Origin: Arthrobacter sp. CDRTa11
GTDB taxonomy: Bacteria > Actinomycetota > Actinomycetes > Actinomycetales > Micrococcaceae
Assembly (NCBI RefSeq): GCF_026427775.1
Contig: NZ_CP044532.1
Span: 1,860,001 to 1,924,000, forward strand
DNA length: 64,000 nt
Direction: 5' to 3'
Below the pieces are notes generated by a model. It searched no databases, was not told where the DNA came from, and saw only the letters and a list, made by a program, of their open reading frames with translations. The translations under genes and the position numbers were made by a program. Shown here piece by piece: positions 16,554-25,347 of this stretch (positions within the stretch are counted from its first letter, which is position 1; every line of letters begins with the position of its first letter).

Positions 16554-17276
16554 GTGGCAATGGCACAACCGGAGCGCCGCGGACCGCAGGTCCTGAACAT
16601 TGGGGAAGTCCTCGCGCAGCTGAGCAGCGACTTTCCGGGAATGACTGCGTCCAAAATCAGGTTCCTGGAAGAAAAGGGACTGATCAACCCGCGACGCACC
16701 CCGGCTGGCTACCGGCAGTATTCCGACGGCGATGTTGAACGCCTTCGTTTTGTGCTCGCCCTCCAGCGGGACCAATACCTGCCCCTGAAAGTCATCAAGG
16801 ACTACCTCGACGCCATCGACAGGGGCGAACGCCCGGAGAACCTGCCTCCCGGCGTCGTGGTTTCCCCGCGCATTGTTTCCGATGAACTCGCGGCCGAACT
16901 CCAGAACCGCGGGCGGAAGCTGAGCGAAGAACAGCTGCGGACGGAATCAGGGGCAAGCGTGCCATTGCTCCAGTCACTGCTGAGCTTCGGGTTGATCAGC
17001 CACAGCAACGGCGCGTTTGACGAGCACGCCCTGCAAGTGGCCCGTGCCTGCGTCCAGCTGGAAAGCCACGGCCTGGAGCCCCGCCACTTCCGTCCGTTCC
17101 AGGCGGCGGCGGAACGCGAGTTCGGGCTCGTGGAGCGGGCCGTGGCACCCCTGGCTTCACGGAAGGATTCCGCGTCCCAGGCCCGGGCCGCCGAAGCCGC
17201 CCGGGAAATCAGCGACCTCTGCCTCACACTGCACCGGGCCCTGGTGCAGGACCACATCTCACGCATGGACATCTGA
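16554..17276 (+). CDS. ftsR: FtsR-type MerR-family transcriptional regulator
   Basis: A 240-residue MerR protein with winged helix FPGMTASKIRFLEEKGLINP near residue 28 and RTPAGYRQYSDGDVERLRFV. The second half contains a further helical domain beginning near ALQVARACVQLE. Order garA - this gene - DUF151 - second MerR matches the conserved actinobacterial cluster (Rv1827-Rv1830 in M. tuberculosis), in which the first MerR is the orthologue of Corynebacterium glutamicum FtsR, an activator of ftsZ. GTG 16554 is chosen with GGGA 9 bases upstream; TTG 16548 and ATG 16560 are alternatives. The stop shares a base with the next start. Confidence 0.88.
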   Translation: MAMAQPERRGPQVLNIGEVLAQLSSDFPGMTASKIRFLEEKGLINPRRTPAGYRQYSDGDVERLRFVLALQRDQYLPLKVIKDYLDAIDRGERPENLPPGVVVSPRIVSDELAAELQNRGRKLSEEQLRTESGASVPLLQSLLSFGLISHSNGAFDEHALQVARACVQLESHGLEPRHFRPFQAAAEREFGLVERAVAPLASRKDSASQARAAEAAREISDLCLTLHRALVQDHISRMDI

Positions 17277-17779
17277 TGATCGAAGTAGAGATCGTAGGCG
17301 TTCGGATCGAACTGCCTTCCAACCAGCCCCTGGTTCTTCTTCGCGAGATCCGCGGCGAACGCCACGTGCCCATCTGGATCGGAACCCCGGAGGCCAGCGC
17401 CATTGCCCTGGCCCAGCAGGGGGTGGTGCCGCCCAGGCCCATGACCCATGATCTCCTCGTGGACGTGGTTGAATCGCTGGGCCACTCGGTGGTCAGCGTC
17501 AATATCGTGGCGGTGGAAGACAACATCTTCTACGGCCAGCTCCAGTTCGAGAACGGAACCACTGTCAGCTCGCGGGCGTCTGATGCCCTGGCTATCGCCC
17601 TGCGGGCCAAGTGCCGGATCTGGTGTGCCGACTCTGTGATGGATGAGGCCGGCGTGCGCATCACCGAGCACGACGAAGGCGAGGACACCGAGCCCGGGCC
17701 TACGGTGGACGAAGAGCGCGAGCTGCGACGCTTCCGCGAGTTCCTGGACGACGTGGAGCCGGAAGACTTCGACGGCTGA
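17276..17779 (+). CDS. DUF151 / bifunctional nuclease family protein
   Basis: A 167-residue protein of the bifunctional nuclease (DUF151) family. The motifs VPIWIGTPEASAIALA and MTHDLLVDVVESLG in the N-terminal half are family signatures, as is DALAIALR near residue 105. An acidic tail follows. A plant homologue has RNase/DNase activity; bacterial function is not settled. It overlaps ftsR by one base (TGATG), so it is in the same operon. Confidence 0.88.
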   Translation: MIEVEIVGVRIELPSNQPLVLLREIRGERHVPIWIGTPEASAIALAQQGVVPPRPMTHDLLVDVVESLGHSVVSVNIVAVEDNIFYGQLQFENGTTVSSRASDALAIALRAKCRIWCADSVMDEAGVRITEHDEGEDTEPGPTVDEERELRRFREFLDDVEPEDFDG

Positions 17780-17785
17780 GGTCAC

Positions 17786-17814
17786 GTTAAGGTTAAAGTT
17801 AAGCCTGAAACTTT
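17786..17814. promoter_or_regulatory. Heptad-repeat element related to the ftsZ upstream site
   Basis: Seven bases past the DUF151 stop, GTTAAGGTTAAAGTTAAG repeats GTTAA(A/G)G units at 6-7-base intervals. AAAGTT (17795-17800) and AACTTT (17809-17814) form an inverted repeat. The 9-mer GTTAAGGTT recurs at 54153-54161 upstream of ftsZ. It is a candidate FtsR operator in front of the second merR gene; this is inference. Confidence 0.45.
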
Positions 17815-18015
17815 CGACACGCCCCTCGAAAGCCCCTTACATCTTTGACCTTGGGACTCAGCAGGCCTAACGTCGAAGGTATCAAGCTCCCATTGCTTAC
17901 GGCAGCCCCGCAAGTCACACTGTAAGTGCGACCCGCGAAATTACATGCATGGACTTCATGCCGGTGAAATGCTGCTGTGCAGTTGTCCCGGGGGCTAAAG
18001 ACAAGGAGGATCCAG

Positions 18016-18612
18016 GTGAGTCCCAAAGGCGAAGCAGGCGAGCTGAAACAGCCCACAACGGCTGGTGCTGCTGTCCCCGCCAGCGGTGCCCAGGGCCTCC
18101 TGTTCACCGAAGATCTTCCCGTCCTGGACGAGGACGCCGGCTACCGCGGCCCGACCGCCTGCAAGGCCGCCGGAATTACCTACCGCCAGCTGGATTACTG
18201 GGCACGGACCGGCTTGGTTGAACCGGCCGTCCGCGGCGCAGCCGGTTCAGGCTCCCAGCGGCTCTACGGGTTCCGGGACATCCTGGTCCTCAAGGTCGTC
18301 AAGAGGCTCCTGGACACCGGCGTTTCGTTGCAGCAGATCCGGTCGGCAGTTGAGCACCTCCGCGAACGCGGAGTGGAGGACCTGGCACAGATCACCCTCA
18401 TGAGCGACGGCGCCAGCGTGTACGAATGCACCTCCGCTGACGAAGTCATTGACCTCGTCCAGGGCGGCCAGGGTGTGTTTGGCATTGCGGTGGGACGTGT
18501 CTGGCGCGAAGTTGAAGGCAGCCTCGCATCACTTCCCAGTGAGCACGCGGCGGTGCAGTCCTTTCCCGACGACGAGTTGAGCAAACGGCGGGCGGCCCGC
18601 AAGACCGGCTGA
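18016..18612 (+). CDS. Second MerR-family regulator of the garA cluster (Rv1830-like)
   Basis: A 198-residue MerR protein with helix-turn-helix ACKAAGITYRQLDYWARTGLV near residue 50 and a GSGSQRLYGFRDILVLKVVKRLLD region, then a coiled dimer helix GVSLQQIRSAVEHLRERG. The first about 40 residues are an unstructured leader containing GLLFTEDLPVLDED, which resembles the N-terminus of mycobacterial Rv1830-type proteins. GTG 18016 follows AAGGAGG at 18003-18009, a strong site that decides the start. A 236-bp spacer from DUF151 suggests its own promoter. Targets are unknown. Confidence 0.85.
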   Translation: MSPKGEAGELKQPTTAGAAVPASGAQGLLFTEDLPVLDEDAGYRGPTACKAAGITYRQLDYWARTGLVEPAVRGAAGSGSQRLYGFRDILVLKVVKRLLDTGVSLQQIRSAVEHLRERGVEDLAQITLMSDGASVYECTSADEVIDLVQGGQGVFGIAVGRVWREVEGSLASLPSEHAAVQSFPDDELSKRRAARKTG

Positions 18613-18656
18613 GCACAGCCGCCGCTGCCCGCGGCCGGACAGCATTTTGAACTGTT

Positions 18657-18701
18657 AAAGTGGAGGCCACCTTCCCTGCTGGGGAAGGTGGCCTCCACTT
18701 T
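18657..18701. terminator. Bidirectional terminator between merR and the ParA-like gene
   Basis: A 20-bp perfect inverted repeat starting AAAGTGGAGGCC with a 5-base loop, followed by TTTT on the plus strand and AAA on the other side. It sits between convergent genes. Confidence 0.92.
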
Positions 18702-18732
18702 TCTGCCTGTAGGTGCGTTGCCCGTCCGGCCG

Positions 18733-19566
18733 CTACCGCTGGCTGCGGCTCCGCAAACCGTTGCCGACGGCGAGAAGGTTGGCCAGGAGGGTGTCGAACA
18801 GCGCCGCGGCTGATTTGGCGGAATCCCCGGGCCAATGGTGGACGGGGTGGGCGGCGCCCTGGATCTGCTGCCAGTTCGCCTGTTCCGGGATCCTGGGGCT
18901 CAAGAGGAGTTCACCAAACATCGACTCCATTTCGGCCAAACGGTACGTATGCTCGGACGAGCCGCTGCGGACACGGTTGGCCACAATGCCGGCCGGGGAA
19001 AGGTTGGGCGCGAATTCCTGCCGGAAAAGCTGGATGGCGCGCATCGTCCGTTCGGTTCCTGCGACGGAGAAGAGCCCTGGCTCTGCTACGAGGGCAACCT
19101 TGTCGCTGGCGGACCAGGCCATCCGTGTCAGTCCGTTGAGGGAGGGCGGGCAATCAATCAGGACCAGCTCGTATTTATCGGCGCCGGCCAGGACAGCCGA
19201 CAACCGGCGCAGATCGCGCCGGCCAAGGTCGGGGCGGTCATAGATTCCGGTATAGGCCGAGCCGACGGCGACGTCCAGGACCGCGGGCCCGGAGCCATTC
19301 GAATGGGCGTGGGCGGTCCAGCTGCTGCCGGCCACGTTCTCGGCGAGCTTCGCCCGGCGCGGGCTCTTCAGCATCCGGCCGATGTCCAGCTGATCACCTG
19401 GCTGCACGCCCATGGCTGTGGTCGCGTCCGCGTGGGGATCCAGGTCCACCACCAGTGTGGGGATGCCTGCGGCCAGCGCCGCAGACGCCAATCCTGTGGT
19501 GACGGAAGTCTTGCCGACCCCGCCCTTGAGGCTGCTGATGCTGACTACTTGCACTTGAGAGACCAA
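18733..19566 (-). CDS. Orphan ParA-like ATPase
   Basis: A 277-residue MinD/ParA-superfamily ATPase. Deviant Walker A KGGVGKTS is at residues 15-22, Walker A' reads VDLDPHAD, and Walker B LVLIDCPPSLNGL lies near residue 135. It differs clearly from the ParA homologue at 3997, with no N-terminal extension and a longer insert after the A' box. It has no ParB neighbour and is a single-gene unit divergent from pyruvate carboxylase. Orphan ParA-like proteins in actinobacteria have been linked to cell division or positioning of other cargo; the cargo here is unknown. Confidence 0.85.
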   Translation of the reverse strand: MVSQVQVVSISSLKGGVGKTSVTTGLASAALAAGIPTLVVDLDPHADATTAMGVQPGDQLDIGRMLKSPRRAKLAENVAGSSWTAHAHSNGSGPAVLDVAVGSAYTGIYDRPDLGRRDLRRLSAVLAGADKYELVLIDCPPSLNGLTRMAWSASDKVALVAEPGLFSVAGTERTMRAIQLFRQEFAPNLSPAGIVANRVRSGSSEHTYRLAEMESMFGELLLSPRIPEQANWQQIQGAAHPVHHWPGDSAKSAAALFDTLLANLLAVGNGLRSRSQR

Positions 19567-19763
19567 AACCTAACGACGGCTGCCATGTTGGGGGTAGTGT
19601 TTGCTCCGGCAGTGCCGAAGCCGGGCGGCTCCTGCCGCCCTACTCATCATATGTTGATGCACTGGCGAATCCCGCCTTATCGGGCGTCGGCATGGCACCG
19701 CTGACGATGTGTTAGGCCTTTGCCGTTTGCACAGCTTGTAGTACGGGTGATGACGGACGGATT

Positions 19764-19779
19764 TGTGACAGTCGCCACA
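19764..19779. promoter_or_regulatory. Weak CRP/GlxR-like half-sites upstream of pyc
   Basis: TGTGACAGTCGCCACA has TGTGA and CACA outer arms in the 16-base spacing of the GlxR consensus, but the right arm lacks the TCACA match and the centre is not TA. It lies 76 bases before the pyc start, in a 289-bp divergent intergenic region that also holds a small GGGCGGC/GCCGCCC hairpin (19623-19640). Weak evidence only. Confidence 0.25.
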
Positions 19780-19855
19780 TTGATTTGTATTTCTAAGCGC
19801 GGGTCTTAGACACTGTGACCACTTACCGATACACCCGCAATGATGCAGGAGAAGT

Positions 19856-22800
19856 ATGTTTTCCAAGATTCTGGTGGCCAACCGCGGCGAAATCGCGATC
19901 AGGGCATTCCGGGCCAGCTACGAGCTGGGCGCCAAGACCGTTGCTGTTTTTCCGAACGAGGACCGCAACTCGATCCACCGCCAGAAGGCCGATGAGGCTT
20001 ACCTGATTGGTGAGGAAGGCCATCCGGTCAGGGCTTACCTCGACGTGGCCGAGGTGGTCCGTGTGGCCAAGGAATCCGGCGCCGACGCCATCTACCCCGG
20101 CTACGGCTTCCTCTCGGAGAACCCGGACCTGGCCCGTGCTGCGAAGGAAGCGGGCATCACGTTCGTTGGTCCGCCGGCTGAGGTCCTGGAGCTGGCGGGC
20201 AACAAGGTTGCCGCCTTGGAAGCTGCCCGAAAGGCCGGCGTCCCGGTCCTGAAGTCCAGCCAGCCGTCTAAGGACCTCGACGAGCTCATCGCTGCGGCTG
20301 ACGAAATCGGGTTCCCCATCTTTGCCAAGGCAGTCGCCGGCGGCGGCGGGCGCGGCATGCGCCGGGTGGACACCCGCGATGCCCTTCCGGAAGCCCTGCA
20401 GTCTGCCATGCGCGAAGCGGATGCGGCGTTCGGTGATCCCACCATGTTCCTGGAGCAGGCCGTCCTGCGGCCGCGGCACATCGAGGTCCAGATCCTCGCC
20501 GATGCCGAAGGCAACGTCATGCACCTCTTTGAGCGTGACTGTTCCATCCAGCGCCGCCACCAGAAGGTTATTGAGATCGCCCCCGCGCCCAACCTTGATG
20601 AGGGGATCCGCCAGGCGCTGTACCGGGACGCGGTCAAGTTCGCGAAGGCACTGAACTACGTCAACGCCGGTACGGTCGAGTTCCTGGTCGACACAGTCGG
20701 CGAACGGGCCGGCCAGCACGTGTTCATCGAAATGAACCCGCGCATCCAGGTGGAACACACTGTTACCGAAGAAGTCACGGACGTGGACCTGGTGCAGGCG
20801 CAGCTGCGGATCGCCTCCGGCGAAACGCTTGCGGACCTGGGGCTCTCCCAGGAGTCGGTCCAGCTCAAGGGCGCAGCCCTGCAGTGCCGCATCACCACCG
20901 AGGACCCTGCCAACGGGTTCCGGCCCGACGTCGGGAAGATCACCGGCTACCGTTCCGCTGGCGGCGCCGGTGTAAGGCTCGACGGCGGCACCGTGTACTC
21001 AGGTGCCGAAATCAGCCCGCACTTCGACTCCATGCTGGTGAAGCTCAGCTGCCGTGGCCGCGATTACCCTGCCGCCGTGGCCCGCGCCCGCCGTGCCCTT
21101 GCCGAGTTCCGAATCCGTGGCGTCTCCACGAACATTTCGTTCCTGCAGGCCGTCCTGGACGACCCCGACTTCATTGCCGGCAACGTGGCGACCAACTTCA
21201 TCGACGAGCGTCCCCAGCTCCTGAAAGCCCGGGTTTCCGCTGACCGCGGCACCAAGCTGCTGACCTGGCTGGCCGAGGTCACGGTGAACAAGCCCAACGG
21301 CGAGCTCACCGTCCATTCCAACCCCGCAGCCAAGCTGCCTTCGGTTGCGGGCACGCAACCGAAGCCGGGATCCCGCCAGCGGCTCCTGGAACTGGGCCCG
21401 GAGGGCTTCGCCAAGGCCCTTCGCGAGCAGACAGCCGTGGCTGTCACGGACACCACCTTCCGCGACGCCCACCAGTCCCTGCTCGCCACCCGGGTCCGGA
21501 CCCGCGACCTGGTGGCTGCCGGCCCGGCCGTCACGGCCCTGCTCCCGGAACTGCTCTCCGTTGAGGCCTGGGGCGGCGCCACCTACGACGTCGCCCTGCG
21601 CTTCCTCGGCGAGGACCCGTGGGACCGCCTTGCCGCGCTCCGGAAGGCGCTGCCGAACGTGTGCATCCAGATGCTGCTCCGCGGCCGGAACACCGTGGGG
21701 TACACGCCGTACCCCGAGGAAGTCACGGAGGCCTTCGTCAACGAAGCAGCCGCCACTGGCATCGACATTTTCCGGATCTTCGATGCGCTCAACGACGTCA
21801 ACCAGATGGCGCCTGCCATCCGTGCAGTCCGGGCCACCGGCACCGCCGTGGCCGAGGTGGCCCTCTGCTACACGGGCGACCTTCTGAACCCCGACGAGAA
21901 GCTGTACACGCTCGACTACTACCTCGAGCTGGCACAGAAGATTGTGGATGCCGGCGCGCACATCCTTGCCATCAAGGACATGGCGGGCCTGCTCCGTCCC
22001 GCAGCCGCCGCCAAGCTGGTTGCCGCGCTCCGTGAGCGCTTCGACCTTCCGGTCCACCTGCACACCCACGACACCGCAGGCGGCCAGCTGGCCACCCTCT
22101 TGGCTGCTGTGGACGCAGGCGTGGACGCGGTAGACGTAGCGTCTGCATCGCTGGCCGGAACCACCAGCCAGCCCTCGGCGTCGGCCCTCGTGGCGGCGTT
22201 GGCGCACACACCGCGTGACACCGGGCTTAGCCTGGCCGCCGTGAGCTCCCTGGAGCCCTACTGGGAGGCCGTGCGGCGGGTCTACGCGCCGTTCGAGTCC
22301 GGCCTGCCGGGCCCCACTGGCCGGGTATACCTGCACGAAATCCCGGGCGGCCAGCTCTCCAACCTCCGTCAGCAGGCCATGGCACTGGGCCTGGGAGAGC
22401 GCTTCGAAGCCATCGAGGACATGTACACCGCGGCAGACCGCATCCTGGGCCGGCTGGTGAAGGTCACGCCGTCTTCAAAGGTGGTGGGCGATCTCGCGCT
22501 CCACCTCGTGGGACTCAACGCGGACCCCGCGGACTTCAACGAAAACCCGCAGAACTACGACATCCCCGACTCCGTCATCGGCTTCCTCTCCGGTGAACTC
22601 GGCGACCCGCCCGGAGGCTGGCCGGAACCGTTCCGGACCAAGGCCCTCCAGGGCCGCAGCATCAAGGTCCGCGACGTTGAGCTCAGCCCAGAGGACAGCG
22701 CCGCACTGCAGGGCGATTCCAAGACCCGCCAGCACACGCTGAACAGGCTGCTCTTCGACGGTCCCACCAAGGACTACCTCAAGAGCGTCGAAACCTACGG

Positions 22801-23254
22801 GAACATTTCTGTGCTTGACACCCGCGACTACCTTTACGGTCTTCAGCGGGGAGAAGAACACGAGATCCAGCTGGAGAAGGGCGTCCGGCTGATCGCTTCC
22901 CTCGAGGCTGTCTCGGAGCCGGACGAAAAGGGAATGCGTACCGTGATGTGTACGCTGAACGGCCAATCCCGGCCTGTGGTGGTGCGGGACCGTTCGGTGG
23001 TCAGCAACGTCAAGTCCGCTGAGAAGGCTGATCCTGCCCAGCCGGGGCACGTCGCTGCGCCGTTCGCCGGTGCCGTCTCGGTCACCGTCGCCGTGGGTGA
23101 CACCGTGAAGGCCGGCGATACCGTAGCCACCATCGAAGCGATGAAGATGGAAGCGTCCATTACGACGCCGGTGGGCGGCAAAGTATCGCGGCTTGCCATC
23201 TCCTCGGTGGAACAGGTCCAAGGCGGGGACCTGCTCCTGGTCGTGGAGCAATAA
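19856..23254 (+). CDS. pyc: Pyruvate carboxylase
   Basis: A biotin enzyme that carboxylates pyruvate to oxaloacetate (anaplerosis). The 1132 residues cover all domains. The biotin carboxylase ATP-grasp domain occupies about 1-450 (KILVANRGEIAIRAFRA, AGGGGRGMR). The carboxyltransferase occupies about 500-800, with TTFRDAHQSLLATR and the metal-binding HLHTHDTAG. After the allosteric/PC domain, the biotinyl carrier domain has K1097 in EAMKMEA. Length matches single-chain bacterial Pyc. AGGAGAAGT precedes the ATG. It is monocistronic, ended by a strong terminator. Together with DctA it feeds oxaloacetate-level carbon to the TCA cycle. Confidence 0.97.
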   Translation: MFSKILVANRGEIAIRAFRASYELGAKTVAVFPNEDRNSIHRQKADEAYLIGEEGHPVRAYLDVAEVVRVAKESGADAIYPGYGFLSENPDLARAAKEAGITFVGPPAEVLELAGNKVAALEAARKAGVPVLKSSQPSKDLDELIAAADEIGFPIFAKAVAGGGGRGMRRVDTRDALPEALQSAMREADAAFGDPTMFLEQAVLRPRHIEVQILADAEGNVMHLFERDCSIQRRHQKVIEIAPAPNLDEGIRQALYRDAVKFAKALNYVNAGTVEFLVDTVGERAGQHVFIEMNPRIQVEHTVTEEVTDVDLVQAQLRIASGETLADLGLSQESVQLKGAALQCRITTEDPANGFRPDVGKITGYRSAGGAGVRLDGGTVYSGAEISPHFDSMLVKLSCRGRDYPAAVARARRALAEFRIRGVSTNISFLQAVLDDPDFIAGNVATNFIDERPQLLKARVSADRGTKLLTWLAEVTVNKPNGELTVHSNPAAKLPSVAGTQPKPGSRQRLLELGPEGFAKALREQTAVAVTDTTFRDAHQSLLATRVRTRDLVAAGPAVTALLPELLSVEAWGGATYDVALRFLGEDPWDRLAALRKALPNVCIQMLLRGRNTVGYTPYPEEVTEAFVNEAAATGIDIFRIFDALNDVNQMAPAIRAVRATGTAVAEVALCYTGDLLNPDEKLYTLDYYLELAQKIVDAGAHILAIKDMAGLLRPAAAAKLVAALRERFDLPVHLHTHDTAGGQLATLLAAVDAGVDAVDVASASLAGTTSQPSASALVAALAHTPRDTGLSLAAVSSLEPYWEAVRRVYAPFESGLPGPTGRVYLHEIPGGQLSNLRQQAMALGLGERFEAIEDMYTAADRILGRLVKVTPSSKVVGDLALHLVGLNADPADFNENPQNYDIPDSVIGFLSGELGDPPGGWPEPFRTKALQGRSIKVRDVELSPEDSAALQGDSKTRQHTLNRLLFDGPTKDYLKSVETYGNISVLDTRDYLYGLQRGEEHEIQLEKGVRLIASLEAVSEPDEKGMRTVMCTLNGQSRPVVVRDRSVVSNVKSAEKADPAQPGHVAAPFAGAVSVTVAVGDTVKAGDTVATIEAMKMEASITTPVGGKVSRLAISSVEQVQGGDLLLVVEQ

Positions 23255-23268
23255 GCTTCAATTCATAG

Positions 23269-23311
23269 AACAACAAAAAGGTCCTCCCGGTGGGAGGACC
23301 TTTTTGTTGTT
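23269..23311. terminator. Bidirectional terminator between pyc and fadD
   Basis: A 20-bp perfect stem (AACAACAAAAAGGTCC...), 3-base loop, with a T5 run inside the 3' arm on the plus strand and the mirrored run on the minus strand. It separates two convergent genes. Confidence 0.93.
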
Positions 23312-23358
23312 CGTCGCGCGGGGCCTGCCGGCATAACCTCAGGCGGCCCTTGTGGTCA

Positions 23359-25170
23359 TCAGGACCTGGGAGCCGCGTACATCTCTTCGATGACAGTTTC
23401 GAAGTCCTTCATCACCTGTGCCCGCTTCACCTTCATGGAGGGGGTCAGGTGTCCGGAAGTTTCGGTGAAGTCAGCCGGCACGATCCGGAACGACTTGATG
23501 GCTTCCGCCTGGGAAACAGACCCATTGGCGGCGGTGATCAGATCCTGGACCGCTGCCTTGACTACCGGGTTGGCGGCGGCGTCGGCCAGGGAGGTGTTGG
23601 ACGGGAGGCCATGGCGCTGGAGCCAGCCCGGCAGGGCCTCCTGGTCCAGCGTGACCAGGGCGCCGATGAACGGCCGGTTGTCGCCGACCACCAGGACCTG
23701 TGACACGAGGGCATCGGCCCGGATCTGGTCCTCGAGCAGGGCGGGGATCACGTTCTTTCCGCCGGCAGTAACGATGATCTCCTTCTTCCGCCCAGTGATC
23801 CAGAGGAAGCCGTCCTCGTCCAGCCGGCCGATGTCACCCGTGCGGAACCAGCCGTCGTCGGAGAACGTCTCCGCCGTCAGGTCCTCCCGCTTGTAGTAGC
23901 CGCGCATGACGCAGGCTCCCTTGGCGAGGATCTCGCCGTCGTCGGCAATTTTGACGGCATTGCCGGGAAGCGGCTTGCCGACTGAACCGATCTTGATCAG
24001 GGACGGCGTATTGACGGAGATGGGAGCCGTGGTTTCGGTCAGCCCGTAGCCTTCCAGCACCTGCAGCCCGATGCCCTGGAAGAAGTGGCCCAGCCGTTCG
24101 CCCAGGGGGCCGCCACCGGATACAGCGTGCGCAACATGGCCACCCATGGCGGCCCGGAGCTTGCCGTACACCAGCCGGTCGAACAGGGCGTGCCGCAGTT
24201 TCAGTCCCAGCCCCACGCGTCCCTCCTGGCGTGCCTTGGAGAAAGCGATGGCGGTATCGGCTGCCTTATGGAAGATGGCACCCTTGCCGCCGTCCTCGGC
24301 CTTGGTGAGGGCTGAGTTGTAGACCTTCTCGAACACACGAGGCACGGCCAGGATGAAGGTGGGCTCGTAGCTCTGCAGGTCCGAGAGCAGGTTCTTGATG
24401 TCAGGAGTGTGCGCCACCGTTGTTCCGGCGGCCATGGCCAGGACGGAGATGAACCGCGCGAAGACGTGTGCCAGGGGCAGGAACATGATGGTCTTGGCGT
24501 TCTCGTGGACGATCTCGCCAATGATGGCCAGTGCGTTGTCCGACAGTTCGACGAAGTTGCCGTGGGTCAGTTCGCAGCCCTTGGGACGGCCCGTGGTTCC
24601 GGAGGTGTAGATGATCGTGGCGCGGTCCGTGAGCTTTGCCGATGTCCGGCGGGACTCCAGCTCGTCGTCGCTGACGGCACGGCCGGCCTCGCGAAGCGCG
24701 TCCAGTCCTGCACCCTCCAACTGCCAGACGTGCTGCAGCGCGGTCAGGCCTTCGGCAGTGGCGGCCTGGCGGATGACGTCCTCATGATGGGCTGCTTCGC
24801 CAAAGGCGGCAACGGCACCGGAGTCACCCAGGTTCCATGCCACCTGTGACGGCGATGAGGTTTCGTAGATGGGGACGGAGATGCCGCCGGCGAACCAAAT
24901 GGCGAAGTCCACCAGGGCCCATTCGTAGCGGGTGCGGGACATGATTCCCACCCGGTCCCCGGCGCCCACGCCGCTGGCAATCAGGCCTTTGGCCAGGGCC
25001 GTGACGTCTGCCAGGAAGTCGGTGGCGGACACGTTCTGCCACGTGCCTGAGGAATCCAGCCGCGAGAACAGGGCCGGATTGCTGGGCTTCGCTGCCTGGC
25101 GCAGCACCAGATCGGTGATGTTGGTTTCAGGTGGGACAACAACCAGCGGCGGAACACTGAATTCGCGCAC
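23359..25170 (-). CDS. fadD: Long-chain acyl-CoA synthetase (AMP-binding)
   Basis: It activates fatty acids to acyl-CoA through an acyl-adenylate. The P-loop-like YTSGTTGRPKG motif is near residue 185, YGLTETTAP near 380, and the GWFRTGDIGRLDEDG and GRKKEIIVTAGGKN motifs mark the C-terminal hinge. About 603 residues, normal for the bacterial long-chain class. The start is GTG 25170 because AAAGGAG lies 6 bases ahead; in-frame ATG 25191 and a farther start lack such a site. The leader contains an inverted repeat (25197-25233). It sits near two hydrolases and a PlsC, so lipid turnover is the likely context. Confidence 0.9.
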   Translation of the reverse strand: MREFSVPPLVVVPPETNITDLVLRQAAKPSNPALFSRLDSSGTWQNVSATDFLADVTALAKGLIASGVGAGDRVGIMSRTRYEWALVDFAIWFAGGISVPIYETSSPSQVAWNLGDSGAVAAFGEAAHHEDVIRQAATAEGLTALQHVWQLEGAGLDALREAGRAVSDDELESRRTSAKLTDRATIIYTSGTTGRPKGCELTHGNFVELSDNALAIIGEIVHENAKTIMFLPLAHVFARFISVLAMAAGTTVAHTPDIKNLLSDLQSYEPTFILAVPRVFEKVYNSALTKAEDGGKGAIFHKAADTAIAFSKARQEGRVGLGLKLRHALFDRLVYGKLRAAMGGHVAHAVSGGGPLGERLGHFFQGIGLQVLEGYGLTETTAPISVNTPSLIKIGSVGKPLPGNAVKIADDGEILAKGACVMRGYYKREDLTAETFSDDGWFRTGDIGRLDEDGFLWITGRKKEIIVTAGGKNVIPALLEDQIRADALVSQVLVVGDNRPFIGALVTLDQEALPGWLQRHGLPSNTSLADAAANPVVKAAVQDLITAANGSVSQAEAIKSFRIVPADFTETSGHLTPSMKVKRAQVMKDFETVIEEMYAAPRS

Positions 25171-25196
25171 TATAGCTCCTTTGATATCCATAGACC

Positions 25197-25233
25197 CGCA
25201 CAGGGTATGTCTAAAGACTAGTACCCCTGTGCG
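25197..25233. promoter_or_regulatory. Inverted repeat upstream of fadD
   Basis: CGCACAGGG (25197-25205) and CCCTGTGCG (25225-25233) are perfect 9-bp arms separated by 19 bases, and the symmetry nearly extends through GTA/TAC. It lies 27 bases upstream of the fadD start and in the fadD-glk divergent region, where it could be an operator or a leader hairpin. No known motif is recognised. Confidence 0.45.
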
Positions 25234-25333
25234 CGGCCGTGCAGTTACAAATCTACTGATGAGTAACTTAGCAGTCAACGAGCCAATGCGCTGCCGCCGG
25301 GAGTGCCTGCCGGAGGGCGCCGCGGGCCGCGCC

Positions 25334-25339
25334 TAGAAT
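25334..25339 (+). promoter_or_regulatory. -10 hexamer of glk
   Basis: TAGAAT lies 8 bases before the ATG at 25348, with no Shine-Dalgarno sequence between. This suggests a leaderless or near-leaderless transcript. Confidence 0.5.
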
Positions 25340-25347
25340 GGGAAATT

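Noticed and set aside
20999..22336. 445-codon minus-strand frame inside pyc
   Set aside because: It lies antisense to the biotin carboxylase/carboxyltransferase domains and has no known family features. It is a shadow frame.
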